From positions 558,001 through 622,000 of the forward strand of contig NZ_FXSZ01000001.1 of the NCBI RefSeq assembly GCF_900182575.1: 64,000 nt of DNA. Reading direction: 5' to 3'. Below, piece after piece: positions 8,974-17,725 of this stretch. Position 1 is the first letter of the stretch, and each line of letters begins with the position of its first letter. Below the pieces are notes generated by a model. The model was not told the origin of the DNA. It made no database searches and saw nothing but the letters and a program-made list of their open reading frames with translations. The stretch is from Solitalea koreensis. GTDB lineage: Bacteria; Bacteroidota; Bacteroidia; Sphingobacteriales; Sphingobacteriaceae. The position numbers and the translations under genes were made by a program.

Positions 8974-9872
8974 AAAACTATCTACCTTCACTTTCATTCT
9001 TTACCTTTTGTATTTTAATGAGTTCATGTACTGCTTATCGCCCTCTTACACCATCGACAGGCAGCAGTTCGAATGTTCCTTCAAAAGACAACTACCCAAC
9101 CACTATAACGACTACCTCGACAGCTAGCCCTGCCCCTAGTCCAAGCAAATCTACTGGATCAGTACGTTCTTCGAGTACAGAGGCTTACATTCAAAAATAT
9201 AAAGGGATTGCAGTTGATGAAATGAAACGCACCGGAATTCCAGCCAGTATTACACTTGCCCAAGGTATTTTGGAATCAGGTAGCGGGAACAGTGACCTTG
9301 CAACCATGGCCAACAATCATTTTGGAATAAAATGCACGAATGACTGGCAGGGAGAAACCTATTACAAGGACGATGATCGTCCTAACGAATGTTTTAGAAA
9401 ATATCCCCATGTTGAAGGCTCGTTTCATGATCATTCAGAATTCTTAAAACGTCCTCGATACGCTGCGCTATACAAACTCGACCCAAGTGATTATAAAGGT
9501 TGGGCTTACGGATTAAAAAGTGCAGGATATGCTACGCATTCCGAGTATGCACCCAAATTAATTAATCTTATTGATAAGTATGATTTAACGCGATTTGATA
9601 AATATGCAGGTAAAGAAACTGCTTCAAACAACAATGGCTCGTTATTTTTTGAGCAAAAACCAACGAATGCCAATGAAAATCAAACAACAACCCCTTCTTC
9701 AGCATCGGCCTCTCCACAACCAATTCCGGCAGGCTATTACCTTGTAAAAGCAGGAGACACCTTATACAGCATAGCGCGAAAGTTTAATTTAAAAGTAGAA
9801 GATATTGTTTCGCTTAATAACCTTGAAAGCTATTCAATTGAAATTGGTCAAAAACTCAAAGTAACAAAGTAG
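8970..9872 (+). CDS. Glucosaminidase-LysM lipoprotein, paralogue of the upstream gene
   Basis: The second member of a tandem pair. The N-terminus carries a lipobox (LMSSC, about residue 20), so this copy should be lipid-anchored whereas the first is soluble. A Ser/Thr/Pro-rich linker (about residues 25-70) precedes the glucosaminidase domain, again with TGIPASITLAQGILESGSG and NNHFGIKC. A Thr/Ser/Pro-rich linker then leads to one LysM (YYLVKAGDTLYSIARKFN). The shared motifs show local duplication followed by different anchoring. Translational coupling to the first copy by ATGA overlap. Confidence 0.9.
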   Translation: MKNYLPSLSFFTFCILMSSCTAYRPLTPSTGSSSNVPSKDNYPTTITTTSTASPAPSPSKSTGSVRSSSTEAYIQKYKGIAVDEMKRTGIPASITLAQGILESGSGNSDLATMANNHFGIKCTNDWQGETYYKDDDRPNECFRKYPHVEGSFHDHSEFLKRPRYAALYKLDPSDYKGWAYGLKSAGYATHSEYAPKLINLIDKYDLTRFDKYAGKETASNNNGSLFFEQKPTNANENQTTTPSSASASPQPIPAGYYLVKAGDTLYSIARKFNLKVEDIVSLNNLESYSIEIGQKLKVTK

Positions 9873-9949
9873 ATTTCAGGATAATTTTCAGGAACGTTCG
9901 CCGTTTAATTTAAAACCTATTTACAGAACTTCTTAAAACCTTCAATAAA

Positions 9950-10699
9950 GTGCTGCATATACTTAATGGCGATTTATTACTAAAACCCTTCAAGCATACG
10001 CATCTGCCTGGCGAAATATTAATTTGGCGAGAATGCATGGCTGAAGGCCCTATTTCGACTGATGATAAACAATTTTGGGAACTAAGAGCCAAATTTATTT
10101 CTGAAACTTACCATTCAAGCCCGACAGAATATTCGGCAAAGTTTCTTCGACAGTTGCATAAGCTAGATCATGCTAAAAAATACAATGAAATCAATCTTTG
10201 GTTTGAATTTGATCTATTTTGCCAAGTGAATATGCTTTGCACCTTAGAGGTTATAAAGTCAAAAAAAACTTCCGCAGCTATTTACTGGGTAACTCCAGTA
10301 CAATCTTCCGCCGATGATTATTTTACAGGCTATGGCAGTCTTAACTCGGCTGATCTTTTAAAATTATTTCAGAATAGAAGAAAGTTAAGCCCAAAGGATC
10401 TTGACTTTTTTTCAGAGTTATGGAAAGCCTACCAGACCGAAGACATAAAGAAGATTAAAAATTTGATCAACAGCACAGATCTTCCTTTTGTAAAAGAAGT
10501 TTTTGCCGCTCATTTAGAACGGTTACCCCAATATGGAAAACCAACCAGAATCGAAAAAAAACTTCAGCAAATTATTGATGCCGGAATTACTAATGAAATG
10601 GAAATCTGCAAACGCTTTTGGGAAACAGAAAGCATATATGGTTATGGCGATTTGCAAGTAATTCATGCTTTAAATCAGTACCTAAGCACAGCAAGTTAG
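9950..10699 (+). CDS. DUF1835 domain-containing protein
   Basis: A 249-residue cytosolic protein beginning MLHILNGDLLL, the usual opening of DUF1835 proteins, with GEILIWRECMAEGPI and a C-terminal helical part resembling the associated DUF3658 region. The start is a GTG. No RNA- or DNA-binding motif is obvious, and its function is not known to me. Its last codons overlap the end of nadD on the other strand by 4 bases. Confidence 0.82.
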   Translation: MLHILNGDLLLKPFKHTHLPGEILIWRECMAEGPISTDDKQFWELRAKFISETYHSSPTEYSAKFLRQLHKLDHAKKYNEINLWFEFDLFCQVNMLCTLEVIKSKKTSAAIYWVTPVQSSADDYFTGYGSLNSADLLKLFQNRRKLSPKDLDFFSELWKAYQTEDIKKIKNLINSTDLPFVKEVFAAHLERLPQYGKPTRIEKKLQQIIDAGITNEMEICKRFWETESIYGYGDLQVIHALNQYLSTAS

Positions 10700-11271
10700 G
10701 CTTTCCTATATAGGCCCTTCTTTTCTATAAAATCAAGCACTTTATCATGAATGAAAAATTGGACGCTCTTCTTAGCGGCAATTGATTTTCGAATAAACGT
10801 TGCTGAGATTTCTATAAGCGGAGTATCGGTAATTACGATAGAAGAATGCCCTTCCCATGGTCCCAAATCTTCACCAGGACGAGGATAAACAAAAATCTTA
10901 TAGTATTTAAGAATAGCTTCGTAGTTCTTCCATTTCTTTAACGAACGAAGATTATCTCCACCCATAATTAAAGAAAATTCATGTTGAGGGTATTTTTCAG
11001 CTAAATAAGTTAGCGTATCGATAGTATACGAAGGCTGAGGCAGTTTCAACTCCACATCGGATACTTCAATCCTTGAATCTTCGGTGGCTATTTTTGCCAT
11101 CTCCAACCGATCGTGCACATGAATCAAATCGTTTTTTTCTTTCAGAGGATTATGCGGAGAAACCACCAACCAAACTTTATCCAGTTCAGTAAAATTAGCC
11201 ATGTAACTGGCTATGATCAAATGCCCGGTGTGAATAGGGTTAAAAGAACCAAAGAATAAGCCGATCTTCAT
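10696..11271 (-). CDS. nadD: Nicotinate-nucleotide adenylyltransferase
   Basis: Adenylates nicotinate mononucleotide to deamido-NAD in NAD synthesis. The nucleotidyltransferase signature GSFNPIHTGH is at residues 8-17, and the C-terminal ISATFIRKSI motif is present. The length of 191 residues is normal. It follows gmk after an 82-base gap that contains a perfect period-7 hairpin. The order yicC-gmk-nadD is common in Bacteroidota and suggests one operon. Confidence 0.94.
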   Translation of the reverse strand: MKIGLFFGSFNPIHTGHLIIASYMANFTELDKVWLVVSPHNPLKEKNDLIHVHDRLEMAKIATEDSRIEVSDVELKLPQPSYTIDTLTYLAEKYPQHEFSLIMGGDNLRSLKKWKNYEAILKYYKIFVYPRPGEDLGPWEGHSSIVITDTPLIEISATFIRKSIAAKKSVQFFIHDKVLDFIEKKGLYRKA

Positions 11272-11310
11272 GACTAAAGGTATGCGCTTTGCATATTGAA
11301 CTATTTTGAT

Positions 11311-11359
11311 GGTTTAAGGATAAAGGAAAACCCTTTATCCTTAAACCTTAATCCTATTT
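11311..11359. repeat. Period-7 repeat array forming a perfect 16-bp hairpin
   Basis: Seven consecutive heptads: GGTTTAA, GGATAAA, GGAAAAC, CCTTTAT, CCTTAAA, CCTTAAT, CCTATTT. Arms 11311-11326 and 11332-11347 are perfectly complementary with a 5-base loop. The array runs into the gmk stop codon (11354). There is no T-tract on the minus strand, so it is not a standard terminator for gmk. It is one of a set of period-7 intergenic elements in this window. Confidence 0.75.
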
Positions 11360-11950
11360 TTCTGATCGCTTCCCAAACTTCATTTTATCCTTCAGGAAGT
11401 ATTTCACAAACACTTCAGCTTCTTCGCAAGCTTTTTCGAGCTCAAAATTTTCAAGAATAACATCGAACTCCGGAGCAACTGCCAACTCTTTCTCAGCTTT
11501 AGCAAAGCGTTCAGCTAGTTTTGAGGGGCTATCGGTACCACGACTGCTTAAACGTTCCTTTAATGCCTCCAAATTAGGCGGTTGCACAAAAATGGCGATG
11601 GCTTTCTCTGGGTATTTGCGTTTAAGACGCAGGCCGCCAACCACATCTACATCAAAAATAACGTGCTTACCTTCTGCCCAAATACGTTCGATTTCTGAAC
11701 GCAACGTTCCATAAATCGTTCCGTTATAAACTTCTTCGAATTCCACAAACTCATGGTTTGCAACCCGGTGTAAAAATTCTTCTTTCGATAAGAAGTAATA
11801 ATCTTTTTTATCCTCTTCATCACCACGTGCCTCGCGCGTAGTAGCTGAAATTGAAAATTGTAATTCCGGAAATTTGGTAAGTAAATGTTTAACAATTGTT
11901 GTTTTGCCAGCACCCGATGGCGCCGAAAATATGATGAGTTTGCCAGACAT
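11354..11950 (-). CDS. gmk: Guanylate kinase
   Basis: Phosphorylates GMP to GDP with ATP. The P-loop SAPSGAGKTTI is at residues 9-19, and the GMP-binding region (STTREARGDEE-like, here SATTREARGDE) and DYYFLSKEEF follow. Length 198 residues is typical. It lies 76 bases downstream of yicC and upstream of nadD, so nucleotide metabolism and yicC share a transcript. Confidence 0.95.
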   Translation of the reverse strand: MSGKLIIFSAPSGAGKTTIVKHLLTKFPELQFSISATTREARGDEEDKKDYYFLSKEEFLHRVANHEFVEFEEVYNGTIYGTLRSEIERIWAEGKHVIFDVDVVGGLRLKRKYPEKAIAIFVQPPNLEALKERLSSRGTDSPSKLAERFAKAEKELAVAPEFDVILENFELEKACEEAEVFVKYFLKDKMKFGKRSEK

Positions 11951-12026
11951 TTTATCTATTTATTTTTTGCTAATAAAACTAAAAAGGAGGAAATTATTCT
12001 ACCAGTCAATCCTTCTCTCATTCAAC

Positions 12027-12905
12027 TTACAGTACATTTAATAATTGCTCTTTAATTTTTTCAAGCTCGTCTTTCATGCCTACTACCATTTTTTGGATAT
12101 TGGCATCATTGGCCTTTGATCCCATGGTGTTAATTTCACGGCCAATTTCCTGGCTAATAAATCCAAGCTTTTTACCGTTCGCGTCTTTTTCTTTAAGGGT
12201 ATTTAAAAAGTAATCGCAATGACTTTTAAGGCGAACCTTTTCTTCGGTAATGTCGAATTTTTCAATGTAGAATACCAATTCCTGTTCTAAGCGGTTCTTG
12301 TCGATATTCTCAACTCCAACAGCATCTTCCAAATACTTATTAATACGCTCACGAACGATCGGTAAACGTTTGGGTTCTTCAACTTCAATCTTTTTCTGTA
12401 ACGCAATGATATTATTGATGCGTAATACCAGATCCTTTTCTAACTCTGAACCTTCTGAAATACGGAAGTTATTGAATGCCTTTATTGTTTCTTCAAAAGT
12501 TGAGTATACAGCCTTCCATTCTTCGTCATCGGCAATTTGTTCGTCCTGCTTTATTACTTCTGGCATTTGCATTACCAGTTGAAACAGGTTTTCAGGAGAT
12601 TCGCCCAGTTCAGCGGCACTTTGCTTCAACTGTTCATAATAGGTTTTCAGCAATACATTATTAATAGTCACTGGCTTGCGTTCAGCCCCTGGCTTATATT
12701 CAATTGTTATAGTAAGATTTACCTTGCCGCGCTCAATTAACTTGTTACATTCACCACGAATCAGCAATTCTTTATCAGAATGCGCTTTAGGTATTTTGAG
12801 CATTAACTCCAGAAATTTACTGTTCAGCGATTTTAGTTCAACAGTGATCTTAGTCTTTTCAGTTTCCTTAGTAGCCAAGCCAAAGCCTGTCATTGATTTT
12901 AGCAT
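12027..12905 (-). CDS. YicC family endoribonuclease
   Basis: The N-terminus MLKSMTGFG is diagnostic of YicC, and the 292-residue length is usual. The C-terminal DUF1732 part is present (CDYFLNTLKEKDANGKKLGFISQEIGREINTMGSKA). E. coli YicC is reported to be an RNase acting on small RNAs; applying that here is by homology. It is the first gene of the yicC-gmk-nadD unit and has its own -7 box about 80 bases upstream. Confidence 0.93.
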   Translation of the reverse strand: MLKSMTGFGLATKETEKTKITVELKSLNSKFLELMLKIPKAHSDKELLIRGECNKLIERGKVNLTITIEYKPGAERKPVTINNVLLKTYYEQLKQSAAELGESPENLFQLVMQMPEVIKQDEQIADDEEWKAVYSTFEETIKAFNNFRISEGSELEKDLVLRINNIIALQKKIEVEEPKRLPIVRERINKYLEDAVGVENIDKNRLEQELVFYIEKFDITEEKVRLKSHCDYFLNTLKEKDANGKKLGFISQEIGREINTMGSKANDANIQKMVVGMKDELEKIKEQLLNVL

Positions 12906-12985
12906 ATATTTATAGGAGTATAAAAATTTAAACCAATGTAAAACATCGGCTCATTTCATCAATTTACGATATAAAAAACAAAGCG

Positions 12986-13011
12986 CAAAGATAGGAAAAC
13001 TATTGACTCAA
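12986..13011 (-). promoter_or_regulatory. Probable promoter of the yicC-gmk-nadD unit
   Basis: On the minus strand TATCTTTG (12993 to 12986) matches TAnnTTTG exactly, with TTG 15 bases upstream (13011-13009), slightly shorter than the usual spacer. It gives a leader of about 70 bases before the yicC ATG and overlaps the end of the transporter gene. Confidence 0.5.
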
Positions 13012-13896
13012 CTCCTGCTGCTTTCTGCTCACCAGATAAACTCCTGCAAAAATAAACACTGAAAATATTGCTTTATGTAAAGTCAAAACGTCTTTACCCA
13101 ATAACACTGCAATAATTGATGCCAACACAGGCTGCAGATAAATATATGCGCCCACTACTGATGAATGTACATATTTAAGCGCCCAGCCGTTGAGCAAATA
13201 GGTAAGAAACGTTGTGCAAACAATGATGAATGCAATGGCAAACCAAATATGTAAAGGGATACTTGCCCAGTTAACTTTAGTAAGATCTTTAAATCCAAAA
13301 GGGAAAACAAAGATGGACCCTATCAAAAATGTCCACTTTATTAAATTAATGGCTTGATATTTTAGAATAAGCGGTTTGGCTATAATTAAATAATAAGCAT
13401 AGATGATAGCATTTAGAAAAACATAAAAATCACCAAGCACCGTTCCTCCTGTAAAAGAGAAATGAGGCCAAAGAATAAGCAAAACCGCACCCGTCAATCC
13501 CAACGTTAATCCTAAAATTTTCATTAGTGTAACCTTTTCTTTCAAAACAACAAAAGCTAAGATGGCTACAAACAATGGAGTACTTACCATTTCAATTGCT
13601 GCTTTTATTGGGGTGGTTAGCGATAATCCCTTGAAGAAAAAAAGCATATTGGCACCAACACCAGTAATCGCACTTAAAACAATTAACCTGACATCCTTTT
13701 TCTCAACAGGAATAGATGAAACGCTGGAAAAAAAACCAGCAACCATAAAAAGAATAGTAGCTCCCCAAACGCGCATTACAATGAAACCATATGGCGGGAT
13801 GTACTTAGGCATTACCTCTTTGGCAATGGTAAATGTTGCTCCATAAATTAAAGTTACAAGGAATAATGCAATGTGAACTTGTACTTGACGTGACAT
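13000..13896 (-). CDS. EamA/DMT family transporter
   Basis: A 298-residue inner-membrane protein with about ten hydrophobic segments in two EamA repeats (about residues 8-140 and 152-290), typical of drug/metabolite transporters. GATFTIAKEVMP in helix 1 and the Pro-rich ends of the last helices in each half fit the family. The substrate cannot be deduced. It stands between plsC and yicC on the same strand with short gaps (35 bases after plsC). Confidence 0.88.
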   Translation of the reverse strand: MSRQVQVHIALFLVTLIYGATFTIAKEVMPKYIPPYGFIVMRVWGATILFMVAGFFSSVSSIPVEKKDVRLIVLSAITGVGANMLFFFKGLSLTTPIKAAIEMVSTPLFVAILAFVVLKEKVTLMKILGLTLGLTGAVLLILWPHFSFTGGTVLGDFYVFLNAIIYAYYLIIAKPLILKYQAINLIKWTFLIGSIFVFPFGFKDLTKVNWASIPLHIWFAIAFIIVCTTFLTYLLNGWALKYVHSSVVGAYIYLQPVLASIIAVLLGKDVLTLHKAIFSVFIFAGVYLVSRKQQELSQ

Positions 13897-13931
13897 GGGA
13901 TGAGTAAATTAAAGTTGGTTAATTCCTAATA

Positions 13932-14705
13932 TTAGCTTATTGGATCCGACATATGAGTTGCATATTTACTTTCATTGCTGATTATTATCCGTTCCATGGA
14001 TTGATGAATTCGTTTCTTTAGTTCAGGAAGATCGTCTTGGGTAAGGCCTTTCGTTTCCACTACGTCATCATAAATAAATTTCACCAAACCCGGTCGAATT
14101 GAGAAGGGATTAGATCTTGGCATCAACGTTCGGGCATTGATAATCGCAATCGGTGCAATTGGAGACTGTGTTTCTATCGCAATACGAAACGCTCCATCAT
14201 AAAAATTAGCCAGAGGCTTTTCGGTGCGGTTCATAGTGCCTTCCGGAAAAATTAAAATGGAACCCCCTTGAGCCAATTCCTTTTTTAACTCTTGGACAGA
14301 TCGTTCACGACTTCCTTTACTACTCCTATCAATCATAACGGCCACACGCTTATAGATAATTCCAAAAACGGGCACTTTCGTCATTTCTATTTTACCTAAA
14401 GGCCTAAAGGCTTGTTTAATGCACATCACAACTCCCATCGCATCCAGGTATGAACCATGATTGAGAACGTACACATAGGCACGCCCATCGGGTGCTTTTT
14501 CATGATGATAGCTTTTAAAAAATATAAAGGAGGCGGTAGAAGTACAAATAGCCCAGAATTGCAAAAAATAAAAGCCGATAGCTCGTCCTGTTCTTCCGGG
14601 AATCAATAAGATAGGCAATACGATAAAAGGTAAAACAATGATCATTACAGCAACGAACACCAATCCTGCAATCATTAATTGTAGTATGGCAAGGAAATTT
14701 CTCAT
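13932..14705 (-). CDS. plsC: 1-acyl-sn-glycerol-3-phosphate acyltransferase
   Basis: Acylates lysophosphatidic acid to phosphatidic acid at the inner membrane. The catalytic HX4D motif is visible in NHGSYLDAMG (about residues 82-91), and the substrate-binding FPEGTMNRT box is about 75 residues later. One or two N-terminal membrane segments (about residues 5-35). The 257-residue length is typical. It lies in a run of lipid genes (acpP, fabF), with rnc between. Confidence 0.9.
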   Translation of the reverse strand: MRNFLAILQLMIAGLVFVAVMIIVLPFIVLPILLIPGRTGRAIGFYFLQFWAICTSTASFIFFKSYHHEKAPDGRAYVYVLNHGSYLDAMGVVMCIKQAFRPLGKIEMTKVPVFGIIYKRVAVMIDRSSKGSRERSVQELKKELAQGGSILIFPEGTMNRTEKPLANFYDGAFRIAIETQSPIAPIAIINARTLMPRSNPFSIRPGLVKFIYDDVVETKGLTQDDLPELKKRIHQSMERIIISNESKYATHMSDPIS

Positions 14706-14763
14706 GGCTTAAGGTTGTTCAGCCGAAAATAGGAATTCTCTTTATAAAAAAGATAACAGGCAA

Positions 14764-15492
14764 TTAAAGCCCTAAAAGTGCACAAGCGTGCTCTGCAGCC
14801 GTTTTTTCAGCATTTTTTTTGGTAAAATCCTGCCCCGTACCACATTCTTCGTTATCGACAAAAACTTTCACCGTGAAAAGTTTAGTACGTGCACCTTCTT
14901 CATTAGGCATAAGTTCAAACAACACTTCTTTCCCATGTCGCTGGCACCATTCTATTAGTTTGCTCTTAAAGTTAGTTTCTGTTTGTTCAAGAGCATCTAC
15001 ATCAACATGCGGTTTAAGAATACGCTTAAGAATAAACTCTTTGGTAAACACATATCCTTGATCAAGATAAATGGCCCCAACCAACGCTTCAAAAGCATCG
15101 CCCATCAAAGAACCCTGCTTAATGGGGTTATGAATCATACGGCTATCATAATCCATTAAATCACCGATTCCAATTTTTCTAGCTAACTGGTTAAGATGAT
15201 TTCGGTTTACAATTTTTGAGCGCATCTCCGTTAAAAAACCTTCGTCCCTATACGGATATTTCTTAAACAGCATTTCTCCAACTATAGCTCCTAAAACGGC
15301 ATCGCCTAAAAACTCTAAACGTTCATTGCTATTTTTTAATCCTTCTTTTAGCTGAGGGGCTACAGATTTATGGCGGAAAGCCAGTTTATAAAGAGATAAA
15401 TTTCGAGGAACAAACCCAAGCATATTATGCAACACCCTTGCATACTTTCGATCGCGAGAAATGTAAAGCCTGTATAATTTAAGTGCGGGCAT
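14764..15492 (-). CDS. rnc: Ribonuclease III
   Basis: Double-strand-specific endoribonuclease for rRNA and mRNA processing. The signature ERLEFLGDAVLG is at about residues 58-69, the second acidic site is in GDAFEALVGAIYLDQG, and a C-terminal dsRNA-binding domain (FKSKLIEWCQRHGKE to the end, AEKTAAEHACALL) is complete. At 242 residues it is slightly longer than the E. coli enzyme because of an N-terminal extension of about 20 residues. It follows fabF after a hairpin terminator. Confidence 0.95.
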   Translation of the reverse strand: MPALKLYRLYISRDRKYARVLHNMLGFVPRNLSLYKLAFRHKSVAPQLKEGLKNSNERLEFLGDAVLGAIVGEMLFKKYPYRDEGFLTEMRSKIVNRNHLNQLARKIGIGDLMDYDSRMIHNPIKQGSLMGDAFEALVGAIYLDQGYVFTKEFILKRILKPHVDVDALEQTETNFKSKLIEWCQRHGKEVLFELMPNEEGARTKLFTVKVFVDNEECGTGQDFTKKNAEKTAAEHACALLGL

Positions 15493-15537
15493 TCTATAAC
15501 TAAGAGTTGTTGCTTAAGAAGCTGAGGTTAAAAGAAA

Positions 15538-15586
15538 AAGTTACCGATTTTGTTCTTGATTGGATCATGCACAAAACCGATAACTT
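15538..15586 (-). terminator. Terminator downstream of fabF
   Basis: On the minus strand AAGTTATCGGTTTTGT pairs with ACAAAATCGGTAACTT (14 Watson-Crick and 2 wobble pairs, 17-base loop), followed by a T-rich tail. It separates fabF from rnc. Confidence 0.7.
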
Positions 15587-15596
15587 AATTTTTTTG

Positions 15597-16850
15597 TTAC
15601 TCTACAAATTTCTTGAAAATTACTGAGGTGTTATGTCCACCGAAACCGAATGTATTTGAAAGGGCAGCACGAATAACACGCTTTTGAGCTTTATTGAACG
15701 TTAAATTCAACTTCGGATCAATTGCCGGATCATCAGTAAAATGATTGATTGTTGGAGGAACAGTATCATGAACAACGGCCATAATAGCAGCAATAGCCTC
15801 AACAGCACCTGCAGCTCCTAATAAGTGACCTGTCATTGATTTTGTAGAACTGATATTTAGCTTGTAAGCGCTTTCGCCAAACAAGTTAACGATTGCGGTA
15901 GTTTCACTAATATCACCAAGCGGAGTGGAAGTACCATGAACATTGATGTAATCAATATCATCAACGGTCATTCCGGCATCTTCAAGCGCAGCAACCATAA
16001 CATTACGTGCACCTAATCCCTGTGGATGCGGAGCAGTGATGTGATTAGCATCAGCACTCATGCCGCCTCCAACAATTTCTGCATAGATTTTAGCTCCACG
16101 TTTTTTTGCGTGTTCGTATTCTTCCAGAATAATTGCACCCGCCCCTTCACCGGCTACAAATCCGTCACGATCAAGATCGAATGGACGAGAGGCCGTTTCA
16201 GGAGAATCATTTCTGGTTGACAATGCATGCATGGCATTAAATCCACCGATACCGGCTTCATTAATGATTGCTTCAGACCCCCCAGTAATAAACATATTGG
16301 CTTTGCCTAAACGGATATAGTTAAAGGCATCAATAATAGCATTATTTGATGACGCGCAAGCTGATACGGTAGCAAAGTTTGGTCCACGTAACCCATATTT
16401 AATAGAAATATGACCCGCTGCAATATCAATAATCATTTTAGGAATGAAAAAAGGATTGTAACGGGGAGTACCATCTCCTTTAGCAAAATCAGAAATCTCA
16501 TCAAGGAAGGTTTTCAGACCACCAATGCCGGCACCCCAAATAACTCCAATACGATCTGTATCAAGTTCTTCAAAGTTAGCTCCAGAGTCAACAACCGCCT
16601 CGTGAGTAGCTGCCATTGCGTACTGAACAAATGGATCGACCTTGCGGGCTTCCTTTTTGTCCATAAAATCTTCAGGCTTGAAATTTTTTACCTCGCAAGC
16701 AAATTTTGTCTTGAATTTTTCGGTATTAAATTTCGTAATCGGAGCCGCACCACTTACACCACTAACTAATCCGTTCCAGTATTCTGGAACAGTATTACCC
16801 AATGGTGTAAGAGCACCAAGCCCGGTTACAACAACACGTTTAAGTTGCAT
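15597..16850 (-). CDS. fabF: Beta-ketoacyl-ACP synthase II
   Basis: Condensing enzyme of fatty acid elongation. The protein has 417 residues. The Cys-His-His triad is visible: the catalytic Cys in VSACASSNNAI (about residue 165), NVHGTSTPLGD and SMTGHLLGAAGAVE. The nucleophile context ACASSNN differs slightly from the common ACASGAH form. acpP lies 25 bases upstream on the same strand, the classic acpP-fabF pair. Confidence 0.95.
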   Translation of the reverse strand: MQLKRVVVTGLGALTPLGNTVPEYWNGLVSGVSGAAPITKFNTEKFKTKFACEVKNFKPEDFMDKKEARKVDPFVQYAMAATHEAVVDSGANFEELDTDRIGVIWGAGIGGLKTFLDEISDFAKGDGTPRYNPFFIPKMIIDIAAGHISIKYGLRGPNFATVSACASSNNAIIDAFNYIRLGKANMFITGGSEAIINEAGIGGFNAMHALSTRNDSPETASRPFDLDRDGFVAGEGAGAIILEEYEHAKKRGAKIYAEIVGGGMSADANHITAPHPQGLGARNVMVAALEDAGMTVDDIDYINVHGTSTPLGDISETTAIVNLFGESAYKLNISSTKSMTGHLLGAAGAVEAIAAIMAVVHDTVPPTINHFTDDPAIDPKLNLTFNKAQKRVIRAALSNTFGFGGHNTSVIFKKFVE

Positions 16851-16875
16851 TAAGTACTTTTAAGGTGAGTGGTTG

Positions 16876-17112
16876 TTATTTAACGTTTTTTTCCAAGTAA
16901 GTGATAGCTTGACCAACAGTTGAAATTTGTTCAGCTTGTTCGTCAGGAATTGCTACGTTAAATTCTTTTTCAAATTCCATAATAAGCTCAACTGTATCAA
17001 GTGAGTCGGCACCTAAATCGTTAGTAAAGCTAGCCTCAGGTGTCACTTCATTCTCGTCAACACCTAATTTTTCAACGATAATCGCTTTTACTCTTGATGC
17101 AATATCTGACAT
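16876..17112 (-). CDS. acpP: Acyl carrier protein
   Basis: 78 residues, very acidic, with the 4'-phosphopantetheine attachment Ser37 in GADSLDTVELIMEFE. It carries growing acyl chains for FabF and FabD. First gene of the acpP-fabF unit, and transcribed divergently from the IPExxxVDY gene. Confidence 0.97.
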   Translation of the reverse strand: MSDIASRVKAIIVEKLGVDENEVTPEASFTNDLGADSLDTVELIMEFEKEFNVAIPDEQAEQISTVGQAITYLEKNVK

Positions 17113-17152
17113 AATTTTTTGTGTTTAAAAGGTTATATTTCTAAATTTTCTG

Positions 17153-17185
17153 CAAATAAAAGTAAATTAACAGAACTAATCAAAA
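17153..17185 (-). promoter_or_regulatory. Probable acpP promoter
   Basis: On the minus strand TTTTG (17185-17181), 20 bases, then TTTATTTG (17160-17153), a one-mismatch match to TAnnTTTG. Spacing fits the Bacteroidota -33/-7 arrangement. The leader would be about 35 bases. Confidence 0.45.
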
Positions 17186-17221
17186 CTTTTTTTCAGTGTG
17201 GCAACTAATGCCCTTTTTTAA

Positions 17222-17229
17222 TAGCTTTG
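17222..17229 (+). promoter_or_regulatory. -7 box of the IPExxxVDY gene
   Basis: TAGCTTTG is an exact TAnnTTTG match. It overlaps the upstream-most possible TTG start (17227), so that codon should not be in the mRNA, and the start is moved to TTG 17248. Confidence 0.5.
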
Positions 17230-17247
17230 TTCCAATTTGTTTCAAGC

Positions 17248-17664
17248 TTGAATAAAAAAATATTAAAGATTGAGTTCAGCTACGACTTTACGCTTATAGG
17301 CATCATAGCGCCGATAAAAGACTATCGTTTATGTTGGTTTCTCAACAATGAATTACATTTCAATTTAGAAAAAACTGATGACATTATTCATTCAAATGCT
17401 GAGAATAATGAAATTTATTTTTCGCGCTATACCTATTTTATTGACGAAGGTGAAATTGAATATTATCTTTTAACGAACAGAGGCTCCGAAGGGTATCTTA
17501 TTCCAGAACATAAAGAGATTGACTTCTTCTTAATGATTCACAACTTAAGCTATAAATCTGATATTGACCAGCTGCTTTCCCGCATTCTTAATATAAACAT
17601 TATACAAACGGCTTTACTACTAAACGCTAACAAACTTAAGTCAAAAGAGAATTTACTATTTTGA
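17248..17664 (+). CDS. IPExxxVDY family protein
   Basis: A small Bacteroidota protein of about 138 residues of unknown function, named after a C-terminal motif seen here as LIPEHKEIDFFLMI. The N-terminal part contains LIGIIAPIKDYRLCWFLNNEL, also typical of the family. No ATG is available at the 5' end. I chose TTG 17248 (M-NKKILKIEF) because the other candidate, TTG 17227, sits inside the -7 box. The position between acpP and pyk is conserved in this phylum as far as I know, which suggests a link to core metabolism but proves none. Confidence 0.8.
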   Translation: MNKKILKIEFSYDFTLIGIIAPIKDYRLCWFLNNELHFNLEKTDDIIHSNAENNEIYFSRYTYFIDEGEIEYYLLTNRGSEGYLIPEHKEIDFFLMIHNLSYKSDIDQLLSRILNINIIQTALLLNANKLKSKENLLF

Positions 17665-17696
17665 GGGGTACTTATATCTCTCTACAAAACAAATCG

Positions 17697-17704
17697 TATT
17701 TTTG
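17697..17704 (+). promoter_or_regulatory. -7 box of pyk
   Basis: TATTTTTG matches TAnnTTTG exactly, 21 bases before the chosen pyk ATG at 17726. The TTG at 17702 lies inside it and is therefore not a plausible start. Confidence 0.55.
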
Positions 17705-17725
17705 ACACCGCACACACAAATAAAT

